Notes under the pieces: model-generated | What the model saw: the letters and a program-made list of their open reading frames with translations, nothing else | Told to the model about the DNA's origin: nothing | Database searches by the model: none | Position numbers and translations under genes: made by a program | Shown: positions 33,850-46,400 of the stretch, one piece after another | Layout: every line of letters begins with the position of its first letter | Position numbering within the stretch: position 1 is the first letter of the stretch | Assembly (NCBI RefSeq): GCF_033807715.1 | Contig: NC_084606.1 | Location: 36,383,069 to 36,447,068 of the forward strand | Direction of reading: 5' to 3' | DNA: 64,000 nt | Source: Cololabis saira | Lineage: Eukaryota; Chordata; Actinopteri; Beloniformes; Belonidae

Positions 33850-34680
33850 AATAGCAGTAAAACCACATTCATTGATGAAATGACATAAGGGATGGAAAGG
33901 AGGGATGGCAGTTTTACAGGGGGGATGATTTGGACCGTTTTTATTTCAGGGGGGATGCCGTCCCTCCTCATCCCCCCTCATCCCCCTCAACTCCAGTACT
34001 GAGCGTGAGGCTGGCTAATCTAAGGCCAAGGACGTCAGTCAGAGGAGCTGTGTAGGAGTCTCCGTTCACCCCAACCCAACAACCATCGCCGTTATCTAGG
34101 AATGCAAAGCGTGACCGGATTCTCTTCATTTCCATTCAATGTGGGTTATTAAATGAGGTAATAGTTCCAGCTCTGTGAGGAATAAGCAGGGCTTCAGGGT
34201 GGATTGTTGTGCTACTAAAACTTCCAGATGTGGACTAAGAGCAATCTTAAACTCAGGGGGGGAATTAAAATAAACCATAGCGAGCTCAGTGCAGATCACA
34301 TTACTGTACACCCCGCTCAGACGTGAACATCAAAGAAAAGAAAAGACAGCCGTGTTTGGAGCCTAGGCTAACGCGGGACAGATTTTTATCTGAAGATGTT
34401 CTCAATGATTAATAAAACAAACGCCACACCTTACATAACAACTTCGGTTCCCTCGCAGCAGACAACCCGCAGTGGGGACGACTGAATTGACGTAAGCTTA
34501 TTTTTGGATCTTTGGTGTTGGGTTCACTTTGTACCGCCCAAGATGCTCTAAGGATAAACGCGTTGGTCATTCACATCAAAAGTAGCGCGCTAACATGGTG
34601 TGGATGGGTCATCGTTGAAGGGAAGTTGAAGGCATCAGTGCAGACCCAGGACTCCTGGACGCCTTCAATGTGGAGAGATA
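33850..34680. other. Intron 2 sequence with no recognised feature
   Basis: It includes a small duplicated GGGGGGATG-type stretch (33920-33990) and otherwise unique sequence. Confidence 0.45.
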
Positions 34681-34681
34681 C

Positions 34682-35127
34682 TAGGGGTGGGTTAGAAATA
34701 TCGATATTTTATCGATATACATGTGTAGGAACACGTATGAGGAAACTCTTGTGAGTGAAACTCTTCACACTAGAACTCCAAATGTCCCTCGTGAAGCGAC
34801 TGACACGACTGTCGTCCTGCGTGAGGGTTAGTTGTATATAGTTTGGTAAAACTCCGGCGGACATTCATCAGTGAAATAATTACGACTCGGCAGCGTGTAC
34901 CGGGATCCAAGCAGCTAACGACGTGTTTAAACCCGATGTCTTTTACAACGAAAAGCAGCTGATGATCAAGGCGTATGAAGTCATTACCTTACGATGTAGT
35001 TCTTTCTTTTTCTTGCTGTTGCTGCTGTCGTTTATAGGTCTCGGTTACAGGTGAGTTAGCTATTATTTTGAGAACTCCAATCAAAACCGATAGGGGTATT
35101 ATTGCCAATCGATCGGTGCATCCCTAC
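34682..35127. mobile_element. Probable hAT-like element with TAGGGGTGGG...GCATCCCTA ends
   Basis: The left end TAGGGGTGGGTTAGAAATAT precedes ATCGATATTTTATCGATAT; the right end is TCGATCGGTGCATCCCTA. The outer bases are inverted repeats. No clear 8-bp duplication was seen, so the boundaries are tentative. Confidence 0.45.
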
Positions 35128-35594
35128 TAGAAGCACGTGTTTTCATTACTTCTTTATGCATTTTATATTTAAAAGCCCTCACCCCCACCCCCTCCATGAA
35201 GGACTTTGTGGCTCTGTTTTTCCAGATTGGAGACTGAAGAAGTTGGGGTGAAAAGTTGGGTGAAATGTTTCTCCGGCGTTGGCTGGGTTGAAACGTGTCC
35301 ACGCATCACCTGCTTCTCTAGGAGCAGACTAAATAAATAAAAACTCCAATGCGATACCATGCACAGGTATAGTGTTGGCTTAGCTAACCCGAGAAGTTCC
35401 AGTTTATTCCCATTGATTCCAATGGAAAGTCTCCATCTTTGGAAGTCCCCATAATTTTTTCAGAATCTTAACAGTTTTAAAAACAATCGGATCTTGTCAG
35501 TGATTGATTATGTCACAGCTCACCATGTTCTGGTTCTTTATGGGTCCAGTTCTTTTTAACGCATCACGTGTGTAGCTGGTCATAACCAGCCGAC

Positions 35595-36315
35595 TTAACC
35601 CTTGTACTGTCTGTGGGTCAAAATGACCTAATTCTCCTTCCTTCTTCCATTCCTCTCTTCCTTCCTTCCTTCCTTCCTTCCTTCCTTCCTTCCTTCCTTC
35701 CTTCCTTCCTTCCTTCCTTCCTTCCTTCCTTCCTTCCTTCCTTCCTTCCTTCCTTCCTTCCTTCCTTCCTTCCTTCCTTCCTTCCTTCCTTCCTCCTGCT
35801 ATCTCCATCCTTCTTCCCTTCCTCTTTTCTCCCTTCCTTCTTTCCTTGTTTTCTCCCTTCCTTCTTTCCTTGTTTTCTCCCTTCCTTCCTTCCTTCCTTC
35901 CTTCCTTCCTTCCTTCCTTCCTTCCTTCCTTCCTTCCTTCCTTCCTTCCTTCCTTCCTTCCTTCCTTCTTCCCTTCCTCTTTTCTCCCTTCCTTCTTTCC
36001 TTGTTTTCTCCCTTCCTTCTTTCCTTGTTTTCTCCCTTCCTTCCTTCCTTCCTTCCTTCCTTCCTTCCTTCCTTCCTTCCTTCCTTCCTTCCTTCCTTCC
36101 TTCCTTCCTTCCTTCCTTCCTTCCTTCCTTCCTTCCTTCCTTCCTTCCTTCCTTCCTTCTTTTCTCCCTTCCTTTTCTCCCATCCTCCCTTCCTTATTTT
36201 CTCCTTCCTTCCTTCCATCCTTCTTTTCTCCCTTCCTTCCTTCTTTTCATTCTCCCTTCCTTCCTTCTTTCCTCCCTTCTTCTCTTCCTCCTTCCCTGAC
36301 CAGCACAAGGGTTAT
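35595..36315 (+). mobile_element. TTAA-flanked, TTCC-array piggyBac-like MITE, copy 6
   Basis: TTAA at 35595-35598 with CCCTTGTACTGTCTGTGGGT; the right end reads CAGCACAAGGG then TTAT (one-base decay of TTAA, 36312-36315). GGTCA-AAA-TGACC lies at 35616-35628. A block of about 155 bases (CTTTCCTTGTTTTCTCCC and a TTCC run) is repeated inside. Confidence 0.87.
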
Positions 36316-36867
36316 AAGCTGTTTTTATTACTAATCTGAAAGGGAAAGTGAATCGCCAGGTGGCCAGTAATAAAGGAATTCCTCATAACCCGTAAATCTG
36401 GTTCTGTCGTGGTTCTGAACCTGTGAACAGAAATCAAACGGGGGAACTTTGGTAAGCTGTCCTTGTGGTTGAAGCCATGCTTGCATGACGACCAGTGAGA
36501 TTAAAAACCATCCCCGACTGCAGCTCGGAGCTCAGGAGCATCTGACGAGCTCTAACTGCTGTTTTCATGGCAGCCGTCAGCGCAGTGGAGATGTTTGGTT
36601 TGTGGAAGGGAGTTTTAGGGTGTTTCACTGGGGAACTGACGGCTGCGCTGCCTCTTATATCCTGTTTTGTCTGCATCTGAGACGTCTTTAAGCCGACACG
36701 AGACGCCGTCGGCAGCAGACAGCTGCGGACGAAACGTCTTGGCAAAACAACTCAGGCACACTTTGATCCCTAATCTGTTTTTGCTCTCCTGAAGGAACAT
36801 CACATCACGCTCGCAACATCTGACTGCAGAGGGGATTACTCAGACCCAAAAACATGCAGCCACACCC
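36316..36867. other. Intron 2 sequence with no recognised feature
   Basis: Unique sequence. Small ORFs without familiar motifs. Confidence 0.45.
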
Positions 36868-37069
36868 CAGCGCTGAAGGCCTGCATGGAAACTAATGAAT
36901 GTTCCAGTGTTTTTATGTAAAGATGCTTCCCCTCACACACCGCCGACACAAACACAACCACAGGAAGGGACCGGACCTCTTACGGCACTTCCCTCCACCA
37001 CACAACTAGTCGTGCTGTTCACAGCGTGAAACCATGTGCTCGTCTTTGCCTCAAAACAAAGCCAATGAT
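36868..37069 (+). repeat. Left 202-bp direct repeat flanking the 31-bp satellite
   Basis: It runs from CAGCGCTGAAGGCCTGCATG to AAACAAAGCCAATGAT. I see two mismatches to the copy at 40903-41104. Confidence 0.93.
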
Positions 37070-40000
37070 AGAATTGTAGTATTTTGGTACCATCAGTAGT
37101 ATCTTGGTACCATCAGTAGTATTTTGGTAGTATCTTGGTACCATCAGTAGTATTTTGGTAGTATTGTGGTACCATCAGTAGTATTTTGGTAGTATTTTGG
37201 TACTCAGTAGTATTTTGGTAGTATTTTGGTACCATCAGTAGTATTTTGGTAGTATTTTGGTACTCAGTAGTATTTTGGTAGTATTTTGGTACCATCAGTA
37301 GTATTTTGGTAGTATTTTGGTACTCAGTAGTATTTTGGTAGTATTTTGGTACCATCAGTAGTATTTTGGTACTCAGTAGTATTTGGTAGTATGTTGGTAC
37401 CATGAGTAGTATTTTGGTAGTATCTTGGTACCATCAGTAGTATTTTGGTAGTATCTTGGTACCATCAGTAGTATTTTGGTAGTATCATGGTACCATCAGT
37501 AGTATTTTGGTAGTATTTTGGTACCATCAGTAGTATTTTGGTAATATCTTGGTACCATCAGTAGTATTTTGGTAGTATCTTGGTACCATCAGTAGTATTT
37601 TGGTAGTATCTTGGTACCATCAGTAGTATTTTGGTAGTATCATGGTACCATCAGTAGTATTTTGGTAGTATCATGGTACCATCAGTAGTATTTTGGTAGT
37701 ATTTTGGTACCATCAGTAGTATTTTGGTAATATCTTGGTACCATCAGTAGTATTTTGGTAGTATTTTGGTACCATCAGTAGTATTTTGGTAATATCTTGG
37801 TACCATCAGTAGTATTTTGGTAGTATCTTGGTACCATCAGTAGTATTTTGGTAGTATCATGGTACCATCAGTAGTATTTTGGTAGTATCTTGGTACCATC
37901 AGTAGTATTTTGGTAGTATCTTGGTACCATCAGTAGTATTTTGGTAGTATCTTGGTACCATCAGTAGTATTTTGGTACCATCAGTAGTATTTTGGTAGTA
38001 TTTTGGTACCATCAGTAGTATTTTGGTAGTATTTTGGTACCATCAGTAGTATTTTGGTAGTATTTTGGTACCATCAGTAGTATTTTGGTAGTATTTTGGT
38101 ACTCAGTAGTATTTTGGTAGTATTTTGGTACCATCAGTAGTATTTTGGTACTCAGTAGTATTTGGTAGTATGTTGGTACCATCAGTAGTATTTTGGTACC
38201 ATCAGTAGTATTTTGGTAGTATTTTGGTACCATCAGTAGTATTTTGGTAGTATTTTGGTACCATCAGTAGTATTTTGGTAGTATCTTGGTACCATCAGTA
38301 GTATTTTGGTAGTATTTTGGTACCATCAGTAGTATTTTGGTAGTATTTTGGTACTCAGTAGTATTTTGGTAGTATTTTGGTACCATCAGTAGTATTTTGG
38401 TACTCAGTAGTATTTTGGTAGTATTTTGGTACCATCAGTAGTATTTTGGTAGTATCTTGGTACCATCAGTAGTATTTTGGTAGTATTTTGGTACCATCAG
38501 TAGTATTTTGGTAGTATTTTGGTACTCAGTAGTATTTTGGTAGTATGTTGGTACCATCAGTAGTATTTTGGTAGTATTTTGGTACTCAGTAGTATTTTGG
38601 TAATATTTTGGTACCATCAGTAGTATTTTGGTAGTATTTTGGTACTCAGTAGTATTTGGTAATATGTTGGTACCATGAGTAGTATTTTGGTACCATCAGT
38701 AGTATTTGGTAGTATGTTGGTATCATCAGTAGTATCTTGGTACCATCAGTAGTATTTGGTAGTATGTTGGTACCATGAGTAGTATTTTGGTAGTATTTTG
38801 GTACCATCAGTAGTATTTTGGTAGTATCTTGGTACCATCAGTAGTATTTTGGTAGTATTTTGGTACCATCAGTAGTATTTTGGTAGTATCTTGGTACCAT
38901 CAGTAGTATTTTGGTAGTAACTTGATACCATCAGTAGTATTTTGGTAGTAACTTGATACCATCAGTAGTATTTTGGTAGTATTTTGGTACCATCCGTAGT
39001 ATTTTGGTAGTAACTTGATACCATCAGTAGTATTTTGGTAGTAACTTGATACCATCAGTAGTATTTTGGTAGTATTTCGGTACTCTCAGTAGTATTTTGG
39101 TAGTATCATGGTACCATCAGTAGTATTTTGGTAGTAACTTGGTACCATCAGTAGTATTTTGGTAGTATTTTGGTACTCTCAGTAGTATCTTGGTACCATC
39201 AGTAGTATTTTGGTAGTATTATGGTACCATCAGTAGTATTTTGGTAGTATTTTGGTACCATCAGTAGTATTTTGGTAGTATTTTGGTACCATCAGTAGTA
39301 TTTTGGTAGTATCTTGGTACCATCAGTAGTATTTTGGTAGTATTATGGTACCATCAGTAGTATTTTAGTAGTAACTTGGTACCATCAGTAGTATTTTGGT
39401 AGTATTTTGGTACCATCAGTAGTATTTTGGTACCATCAGTAGTATTTTGGTACCATCAGTAGTATTTTGGTAGTAACTTGGTACCATCAGTAGTATTTTG
39501 GTAGTATTTTGGTACCATCAGTAGTATTTTGGTAGTATTATGGTACCATCAGTAGTATTTTGGTAGTATTTTGGTACCATCAGTAGTATTTTGGTAGTAT
39601 TTTGGTACCATCAGTAGTATTTTGGTAGTATTTTGGTACCATCAGTAGTATTTTGGTAGTATGTTGGTACCATCAGTAGTATTTTGGTAGTATTTTGGTA
39701 CTCAGTAGTATTTTGGTAATATTTTGGTACCATCAGTAGTATTTTGGTAGTATTTTGGTACTCAGTAGTATTTGGTAGTATGTTGGTACCATAAGTAGTA
39801 TTTTGGTACCATCAGTAGTATTTGGTAGTATGTTGGTATCATCAGTAGTATCTTGGTACCATCAGTAGTATTTGGTAGTATGTTGGTACCATGAGTAGTA
39901 TTTTGGTAGTATCTTGGTACCATCAGTAGTATTTTGGTAGTATTTTGGTACCATCAGTAGTATTTTGGTAGTATCTTGGTACCATCAGTAGTATTTTGGT

Positions 40001-40902
40001 AGTAACTTGATACCATCAGTAGTATTTTGGTAGTAACTTGATACCATCAGTAGTATTTTGGTAGTATTTTGGTACCATCCGTAGTATTTTGGTAGTAACT
40101 AGATACCATCAGTAGTATTTTGGTAGTATTTTGGTACCATCAGTAGTATTTTGGTAGTAACTTGATACCATCAGTAGTATTTTGGTAGTATTTCGGTACT
40201 CTCAGTAGTATTTTGGTAGTATCATGGTACCATCAGTAGTATTTTGGTAGTAACTTGGTACCATCAGTAGTATTTTGGTAGTATTTTGGTACTCTCAGTA
40301 GTATCTTGGTACCATCAGTAGTATTTTGGTAGTATTATGGTACCATCAGTAGTATTTTGGTAGTATCTTGGTACCATCAGTAGTATTTTGGTAGTATTAT
40401 GGTACCATCAGTAGTATTTTAGTAGTAACTTGGTACCATCAGTAGTATTTTGGTAGTATTTTGGTACCATCAGTAGTATTTTGGTACCATCAGTAGTATT
40501 TTGGTACCATCAGTAGTATTTTGGTAGTAACTTGGTACCATCAGTAGTATTTTGGTAGTATTTTGGTACCATCAGTAGTATTTTGGTAGTATTATGGTAC
40601 CATCAGTAGTATTTTGGTAGTATTTTGGTACCATCAGTAGTATTTTGGTAGTATTTTGGTACCATCAGTAGTATTTTGGTAGTATTTTGGTACCATCAGT
40701 AGTATTTTGGTAGTATTTTGGTACCATCAGTAGTATTTTGGTAGTATTTTGGTACCATCAGTAGTATTTTGGTAGTATCTTGGTACCATCAGTAGTATTT
40801 TGGTAGTATTATGGTACCATCAGTAGTATTTTAGTAGTAACTTGGTACCATCAGTAGTATTTTGGTACCATCAGTAGTATTTTGGTAGTATCTTGGTACC
40901 AT
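37070..40902 (+). repeat. 31-bp satellite array, about 120 units, with higher-order structure
   Basis: The unit is GGTACCATCAGTAGTATTTT followed by GGTAGTATTTT. Variants include GGTAGTATCTT, GGTAGTAACTT, GGTACTCAGTA and units lacking the second part. A block marked by TTTCGGTACTCTCAGTAG at 39075 recurs at 40191, 1116 bases later (36 units), with surrounding variants in the same order. Confidence 0.95.
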
Positions 40903-41104
40903 CAGCGCTGAAGGCCTGCATGGAAACTAATGAATGTTCCAGTGTTTTTATGTAAAGATGCTTCCCCTCACACACCGCCGACACTAACACAACCACAGGA
41001 AGGGACCGGACCTCTTACGGCACTTCCCTCCACCACACAACTAGTCCTGCTGTTCACAGCGTGAAACCATGTGCTCGTCTTTGCCTCAAAACAAAGCCAA
41101 TGAT
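40903..41104 (+). repeat. Right 202-bp direct repeat flanking the 31-bp satellite
   Basis: A copy of 36868-37069. The array joins it at a shared CAG. Confidence 0.93.
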
Positions 41105-41110
41105 TTAAGC

Positions 41111-41296
41111 CAGGGGTGGGCAATCCTCGAGTTTTTACTGCTTTAACACACCTGATTCTAATTAATCATCGTCATCAGCTTGGCAGCAAGGTCTGCACAA
41201 TTCTGTTAACAACACAGTCACTTGTATCACGGTGCAATGAAGCAGGGAAACATGTAAAACATGCAGGACAGCGGCCCTCCAGGACCAGGAATGCTG
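41111..41296. mobile_element. Short hAT-like MITE (CAGGGGTGGGCAATCC start)
   Basis: The exact 8-bp duplication ATTTAAGC lies at 41103-41110 and 41297-41304. The ends CAGGGGTGGG and AATGCTG are only weakly complementary, so the right terminus may be altered. The phrase CCCTCCAGGACCAGGAATGC is common in fish repeats. Confidence 0.7.
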
Positions 41297-41346
41297 ATTT
41301 AAGCACAAGTCATGTTGTGCTCATGTTAAAGAATGCAAGTTCGTTA

Positions 41347-42244
41347 TTAAAGGTATAGTCCCTGATTTTGGAGAACTAGCGAGATTTGAAAGTGGCACCT
41401 TCTCTAAGCCCCGCCCCCTCCTCCCCCCCCCGTCAGCGCTCAATCCAAAGCCACGCCCCCACAAACTTTGGGGAACGCGCATTTGCAGGAGTCGCGTTTT
41501 CCAGGACATTTTGGACAGCACATTTTCAACAAAACTACCCCATGTGTCCTTCACCTGTAAGCGAGGCCAGTTTTAGGGGGGGGCAGGGGTGGGCTGTGCC
41601 CACCCAAACGTGCGTCCTGCCCACTTAATCAAAGTTATGGGGATCCTTTATTTTTTTAATTATTTTATCTTTTATAAATATAAAAAAATATCACAGAATA
41701 TCTGTACCGTTTCTGATTGGGTGGGCACTGCGCATCATTTTTAGACACAACAATGAACGCATACCGCAAAAGTTGTGTCTCTGCGGAGGGACCCGACGTC
41801 CCAGCAAAATGAGACAACAGAGAAGTTCAGAACAGCAGACAGAGACACACTGAAGGCTGATTTATGGTTCTGAGTTACACCAACGCAGAATGGTGCGCGT
41901 CGCCGTGTACCCTTATGCCGTAGCCTACCCTACGGCGACGGTGTACCCTACGGCGTAGGCTACGGCGTAGCCATGCCTCCAGAGCCTGCAGCCTTAAAAT
42001 GAAGGCATCTGATTGATTCTTTCCCCCCTGCCAATCCTCTGGTCCTCTGACCAATCCGTGCCATTCGGAGCGCAAATACCAGATTGGTCAGAGGTTTTAC
42101 AGGATTAAAGCTGTCAGTGAGGTCGGATGTTTTTCTTTCCTTTTTCTGAACACATTATTCACTGGCTACTCTCAGGATGGAAGGACCATTTCACCCAGTA
42201 TAACAATAAATGTTTTTCAATACGATCACAGACTATACCTTTAA
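41347..42244. mobile_element. TTAA-flanked element with AGGTATAGTC termini
   Basis: The left end TTAAAGGTATAGTCCCTGAT and the right end ATCACAGACTATACCTTTAA are inverted repeats, including TTAA at 41347-41350 and 42241-42244. A degenerate hairpin MITE (41851-41996) and a GGGTGGGCTGTGCCCACCC palindrome (about 41588-41606) lie inside. No transposase is seen. Confidence 0.75.
41851..41996. mobile_element. Hairpin MITE, right arm degraded
   Basis: AAGGCTGATTTATGGTTCTG starts the left arm; CCTACGGCGTAGGCTACGGC forms the core. The right arm is scrambled. Confidence 0.6.
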
Positions 42245-42438
42245 GCTTTCTCCGACTAACCTTTTTTTTTTTGTCTGCATATATATTAATGGTTAATACC
42301 AAGTTGGTAAAAACCTAAGGCATATATATGCATTTTTAATATATATGATATATATTTTAATATATCATATATATTCATATATCCTCAACTCAGCTGATTC
42401 ACTCTGTTGAGTTTGGTTAGATATGGCGCTTTGACACT

Positions 42439-42900
42439 ACCGTATTTTCGCGACCATTCGGCGCGCTGTGTGGAAAGGCGCACCCTCAGTTTTTTGTGTC
42501 ATTTCTGGATATAAAACACACATACAGCGCACCGAACAAAAAGGCGCTGTCTACACACACGGAGCGCTGCCTTACAACAACACACACATGCGCTGCACAA
42601 CACACACAAATAGAACGGGAAAAAAAACAAACTGCTGCGCGCTGCGACGGGCAGAGCCTGCAGTTCTCTGGCCGCTGAGCAGCCGAGTCACTTTCCGTGC
42701 CGTGCGGCCCCTCGGAAATGATGCCGGCTTTTGCAAAAGCCCAAACAACAGTCCAACCCAGCAGACACGTCAGCCAGAAGAGTCCAGCTGACAGCTGAAA
42801 TGGACAAGCGAGTATCAGAGCAAACACAAACTTAGCTGCAGTCAAGGTCGTGCCACACACACAGTGAATCATTGTGGACCACAAGGTAGTGTAATGTAGT
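42439..42900. mobile_element. Fragment of a transposon with ACCGTATTTTCGCGACCAT terminus
   Basis: The left end ACCGTATTTTCGCGACCATT and nearby GGCGCACC motifs resemble, but differ from, the 25412-25904 family. There is no right terminus, so the end is approximate. Confidence 0.45.
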
Positions 42901-43140
42901 TTAGATTACTGTCATGTCACTGAGCAGCGTCTCACACACTGACACACTCAACGGGACTCCGTCCTCAGATGCTCAGACTCTTCCGCCTGCTGAGCTGAAC
43001 TAAACCGGATCACATCGGATTTATGTAACCGATACGTCCGCAGTCATTTGTAGAGTGCTGCCTCCTCCCTCCTCCTGCTGACTAACGGCCCGTATTGATC
43101 AGCACTAATGTACAGTGTTTTTACGCCATTGGCTGACTGT

Positions 43141-43735
43141 TTAACCCTTGTACTGTCTTTGGGTCAAAATGACCTAATTCTCCTGTTCCTTCTTTCCTCC
43201 TGCTCTCTCCTTCCTTCCTTCCTTCCTTCCTTCCTTCCTTCCTTCCTTCCTTCCTTCCTTCCTTCCTTCCTTCCTTCCTTCCTTCCTTCCTTCCTTCCTT
43301 CCTTCCTTCCTTCCTTCCTTCCTTCCTTCCTTCCTTCCTTCCTTCTTTTCTTTCTTTATTCAATTCAATTCAATTTTATTTATATAGCGTCTAATACAAC
43401 AGAGTTGTCTCTAGACGCTTTCCAGAGACCCATACCCAGAACATGCCCCCCGAGCAGTTATTACATAAACAATGGCAGGTAAAAACTCCCCTGGTGGGAG
43501 AAAAACCTTAAGCCAAACAGTGGCAAGGAAAAACTCCCCTTTAGGAGGGAAGAAACCTTGAGCAGGACCAGGCTCATCAGGGGGGACCCTCCTGCCGAGG
43601 GCCAGACTGGTGGGTCAGGGACGGCAACAGCACAGCAGGCAGGTGGAAGCAGCAACGGGATGACCAGGGGTGGGGACCGCAGGCCAGCACGCAGCTCCCG
43701 AAGCTCCGGCCCAATCAGTTATTCCTTCCTTCTTT

Positions 43736-43821
<86 letters not shown>

Positions 43822-44209
43822 TCCTTCCTTCCTTCCTTCCTTCCTTCCTTCCTTCCTTCCTTCCTTCCTCCTTCCTTCCTTCCTCCCTTCTTTTCTTCCT
43901 TCCTTCCTTCCTTCTTTCCTCCCTTCCTTCCTTCTTTCCTCCTTCCTTCTTTTCTTTCTTCCTTCCTTCTTTCCTCCTTCCTTTTTTTCTTCCTTCCTTC
44001 TTTCCTCCTTTTCTTTCTTCCTTCCTTCTTTTCCCCCTCCCTTCCTTCCTTCCTTCCTTCCTTCCTTCCTTCCTTCCTTCCTTCCTTCCTTCCTTCCTTC
44101 CTTCCTTCCTTCCTTCCTTCCTTCCTTCCTTCCTTCCTTCTTTTCTTTTTATCCTTCTTTTCTTCCTCCCTTCTTCCCTTCCTTTACCCGAAGACAGCAC
44201 AAGGGTTAA
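43141..44209 (+). mobile_element. TTAA-flanked, TTCC/TTTC-array piggyBac-like MITE, copy 7, with nested repeat
   Basis: TTAA at 43141-43144 and 44206-44209; termini CCCTTGTACTGTCTTTGGGT and (reverse complement) CCCTTGTGCTGTCTTCGGGT. GGTCA-AAA-TGACC lies at 43162-43174. The array is split by an insertion at 43362-43718. After it, a CTTT run of about 80 bases leads back to TTCC. Confidence 0.9.
43362..43718 (+). mobile_element. Dispersed retroposon-like repeat (TTTATATAGCGTCTAATAC), copy 2, nested
   Basis: A 357-bp insertion in the TTAA element, flanked by TTATTC at 43356-43361 and 43719-43724 (probable target duplication). It is homologous over its full length to 27141-27544, without that copy's internal duplication. 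Confidence 0.82.
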
Positions 44210-44639
44210 GCAACATACCCTTCTGATACCTGAACCTTCACGAGTCGTTTATAGATGAATGTTTTGATCGAGCTTGTTAGGTTATTTGAGCTTGATAGGT
44301 CCTCAAATGTTCAATTTAAGGGGTTCTTATTCTTGGTTCTGGCTTTGTGACATTGCTTTGAATAGTGAGTGTGTTGTTGTGCAGACAATCAGCCGCCCCA
44401 GGAGTCCCAGTGTGGACAGACAGTTGAGGAGACATTCTGATGCGGAGCTACGCTGACGATTAAAGACTAACAGCTGGGAAACTCGTGTGACAACCGTAGA
44501 GGAACCCATGTTCGGCACGTGGAAGAAACCTCATAAATTCACTGTGCGTGGATGTTTTACGGGATGTATTAATAGTTTGTCATCAGAATGTGACACTGTT
44601 GCTCACTACTCACAAGTGTCTCACACATCATCATCCTTC

Positions 44640-45130
44640 AACTGTCGTCCAGATCCTAGATGTCACTTCTTTCCATCGGGTCCTGTCGGCCATTGTTGCT
44701 CCCAGTTCTTGGAGTGTAAGTCCTGTGTCCCTGGAGATTGTGTCAGGATAAGTATGAGGCTGGTTCCTCTGGATGATTGGGGGAGCCGCCATAGCAGGAT
44801 ATCGGATATAACTTGATCGGTAGCACGGTAGCAATGACCTGCAAACATTGCTCTACGGCGTGCTACAGTTGTTGTTGTTGGTGGCAGTTCACCATAGATC
44901 TGCTCCTTGGTTGGATGAGTTTTCCAGGAGATGTTTCTGACACACATGAGGAGAGTCTTGTGTATGTGCCGTTGAGCCGGTCTTGTAGTTCCTTCTTCAT
45001 AGTCCAGGTCTCAGCACCAAATAATAGGATGCTTTCAACACAGGCCTGAAGAAAGAGACCTGGATGGAGGTTGAAATTCCTGACTGCCAGACTCTGAGGA
45101 GTTTGTTTCAAGCGTTCCAGGCTTGTACGT
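44640..45130 (-). pseudogene. C-terminal region of a LINE reverse transcriptase, frameshifted
   Basis: On the - strand one frame gives LFLQACVESILLFGAETWTM then KKELQDRLNGTYTRL. Another continues NISWKTHPTKEQIYGELPP and RRRAMFAGHCYRATDQVISD. These are the conserved ACVESILLYGSETWT, DGTYTRMLR and RRLxxAGHC motifs found after the polymerase domain in fish LINEs. At least one frameshift (near 44940) separates them. Confidence 0.75.
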
Positions 45131-46175
45131 TTCTGGCAAGAATGTCTTTTCTGCTGTCTCACACAAACCCACCTAAATTCAAGAAAAACAGACTTGACAA
45201 CACTGTTGAAACCTCGGATGGCCTGAGCTCATTCACGTTATGTAAACAGCTTGTCTGTGTACAAGATGAGTCTGAAAAGATGGGAATAATCTGTTTTAAA
45301 GTAATCTGCTCTTCATCCTTGAAAAGTGTTGTAATCGCGTTCCTGCTGCAGTGCAGCTTTTATACCGACTTGACGCTGGCCGCCGGAGGACAGCCGGTTC
45401 CTGCTCCTGGTCCTGTCAGATCAGAGTGGAGCTGGAAAGACTGATTTGCTCCTCCACATGTCCCTGGTGTGGAAGTGTTGAAGAATAATATCAAATCCAG
45501 TTCAGAAGTCCGCTGTGGTGTAGTGAGTTTCATTCAGTAAGCAGGCGGTGAGCAGACCTACGCAGAGCGTGTCTGAGTTGGTGTGCTGACCCAGAGTGGT
45601 TGGAATCATGACTTTTTATACAGTAAGTTCAAAGTACAAAAGGCAGGAATAAACAAGCCAAGTGAGAGACAAAAAGCAATTTACAGTCAGATGTGATCTG
45701 TGGCCAAATGCCGTTAACGGTCATTTGGCATGACTGTCACTAAGTTGTAAATTACCCCATAGGGTGTTCTCGTGATTCAAGTCTGTGGCCAAATGATTGT
45801 TAAGATATATATGATATATTAACATATCAGTCAGTCAGGAACTTCGTCATATGGCATTCCCGTGGTTCAAGTCTTTGTTTGAAATTTGAATTTATTCACA
45901 ATACCATAATAATAGTTATAACAATATAATCGAATTAAGTGGTTAGAGTGAATGGGTCCCCCAAGGAAGCTAGGAAAGCTTCTAGGTGGGGGCCCATAGT
46001 TCATATAAGGGTAGTGGTACAGTCAATGGTATAAGCAGTTACCATCTGTAAAGAGATGGTGATGGATAAATGCATACAAAGTAGACAAAAAAAACACTTA
46101 ACATACATACTTAACATTACATACACATACAGTCACACACATACATCCCAGCAGTCCATGAAGAAGCCTTTTATA
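45131..46175. other. Intron 2 sequence with no recognised feature
   Basis: AT-rich. It contains a duplicated ATGGCATTCCCGTGGTTCAA-like phrase (45770 and 45850), but no element boundaries. Confidence 0.45.
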
Positions 46176-46400
46176 TTATATATAGGTTAGTAAAAGATTA
46201 TTTTTTAGTTGTCTTTTAAACTTGGAGATAGAAGGCAACACCTTGAGGCCATCATCAATCCTGTTCCAAATCTGCGGCCCCCTGCAAACAACACTCATAC
46301 TGGCGCGCACATGTCGGCGACATTTCCCGAATATGAGTGGTTTGATTCTTATTTGGTATGTGTGCTGAGGACTGGAGATTGGCACAAGACTACTAAGTCT
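46176..46400 (-). pseudogene. 3' end of a LINE ORF2 (WNRIDDGLKVLPSISKFKRQ motif)
   Basis: The - strand reads MSVVCRGPQIWNRIDDGLK, then VLPSISKFKRQLKNNLL. This matches the RGPxxWNxLPxxIKxxxSLxxFKxxLK end of many LINE-encoded reverse transcriptases. Only the last ~75 residues remain. Confidence 0.68.

Noticed and set aside
37070..40902. Regularly spaced repeats resembling a CRISPR array
   Set aside because: Units are contiguous 31-mers with no unique spacers, in a vertebrate intron, with no cas genes.
42486..42884. 132-residue ORF on the - strand with hydrophobic segments
   Set aside because: It lies inside a transposon fragment and has no known motif.
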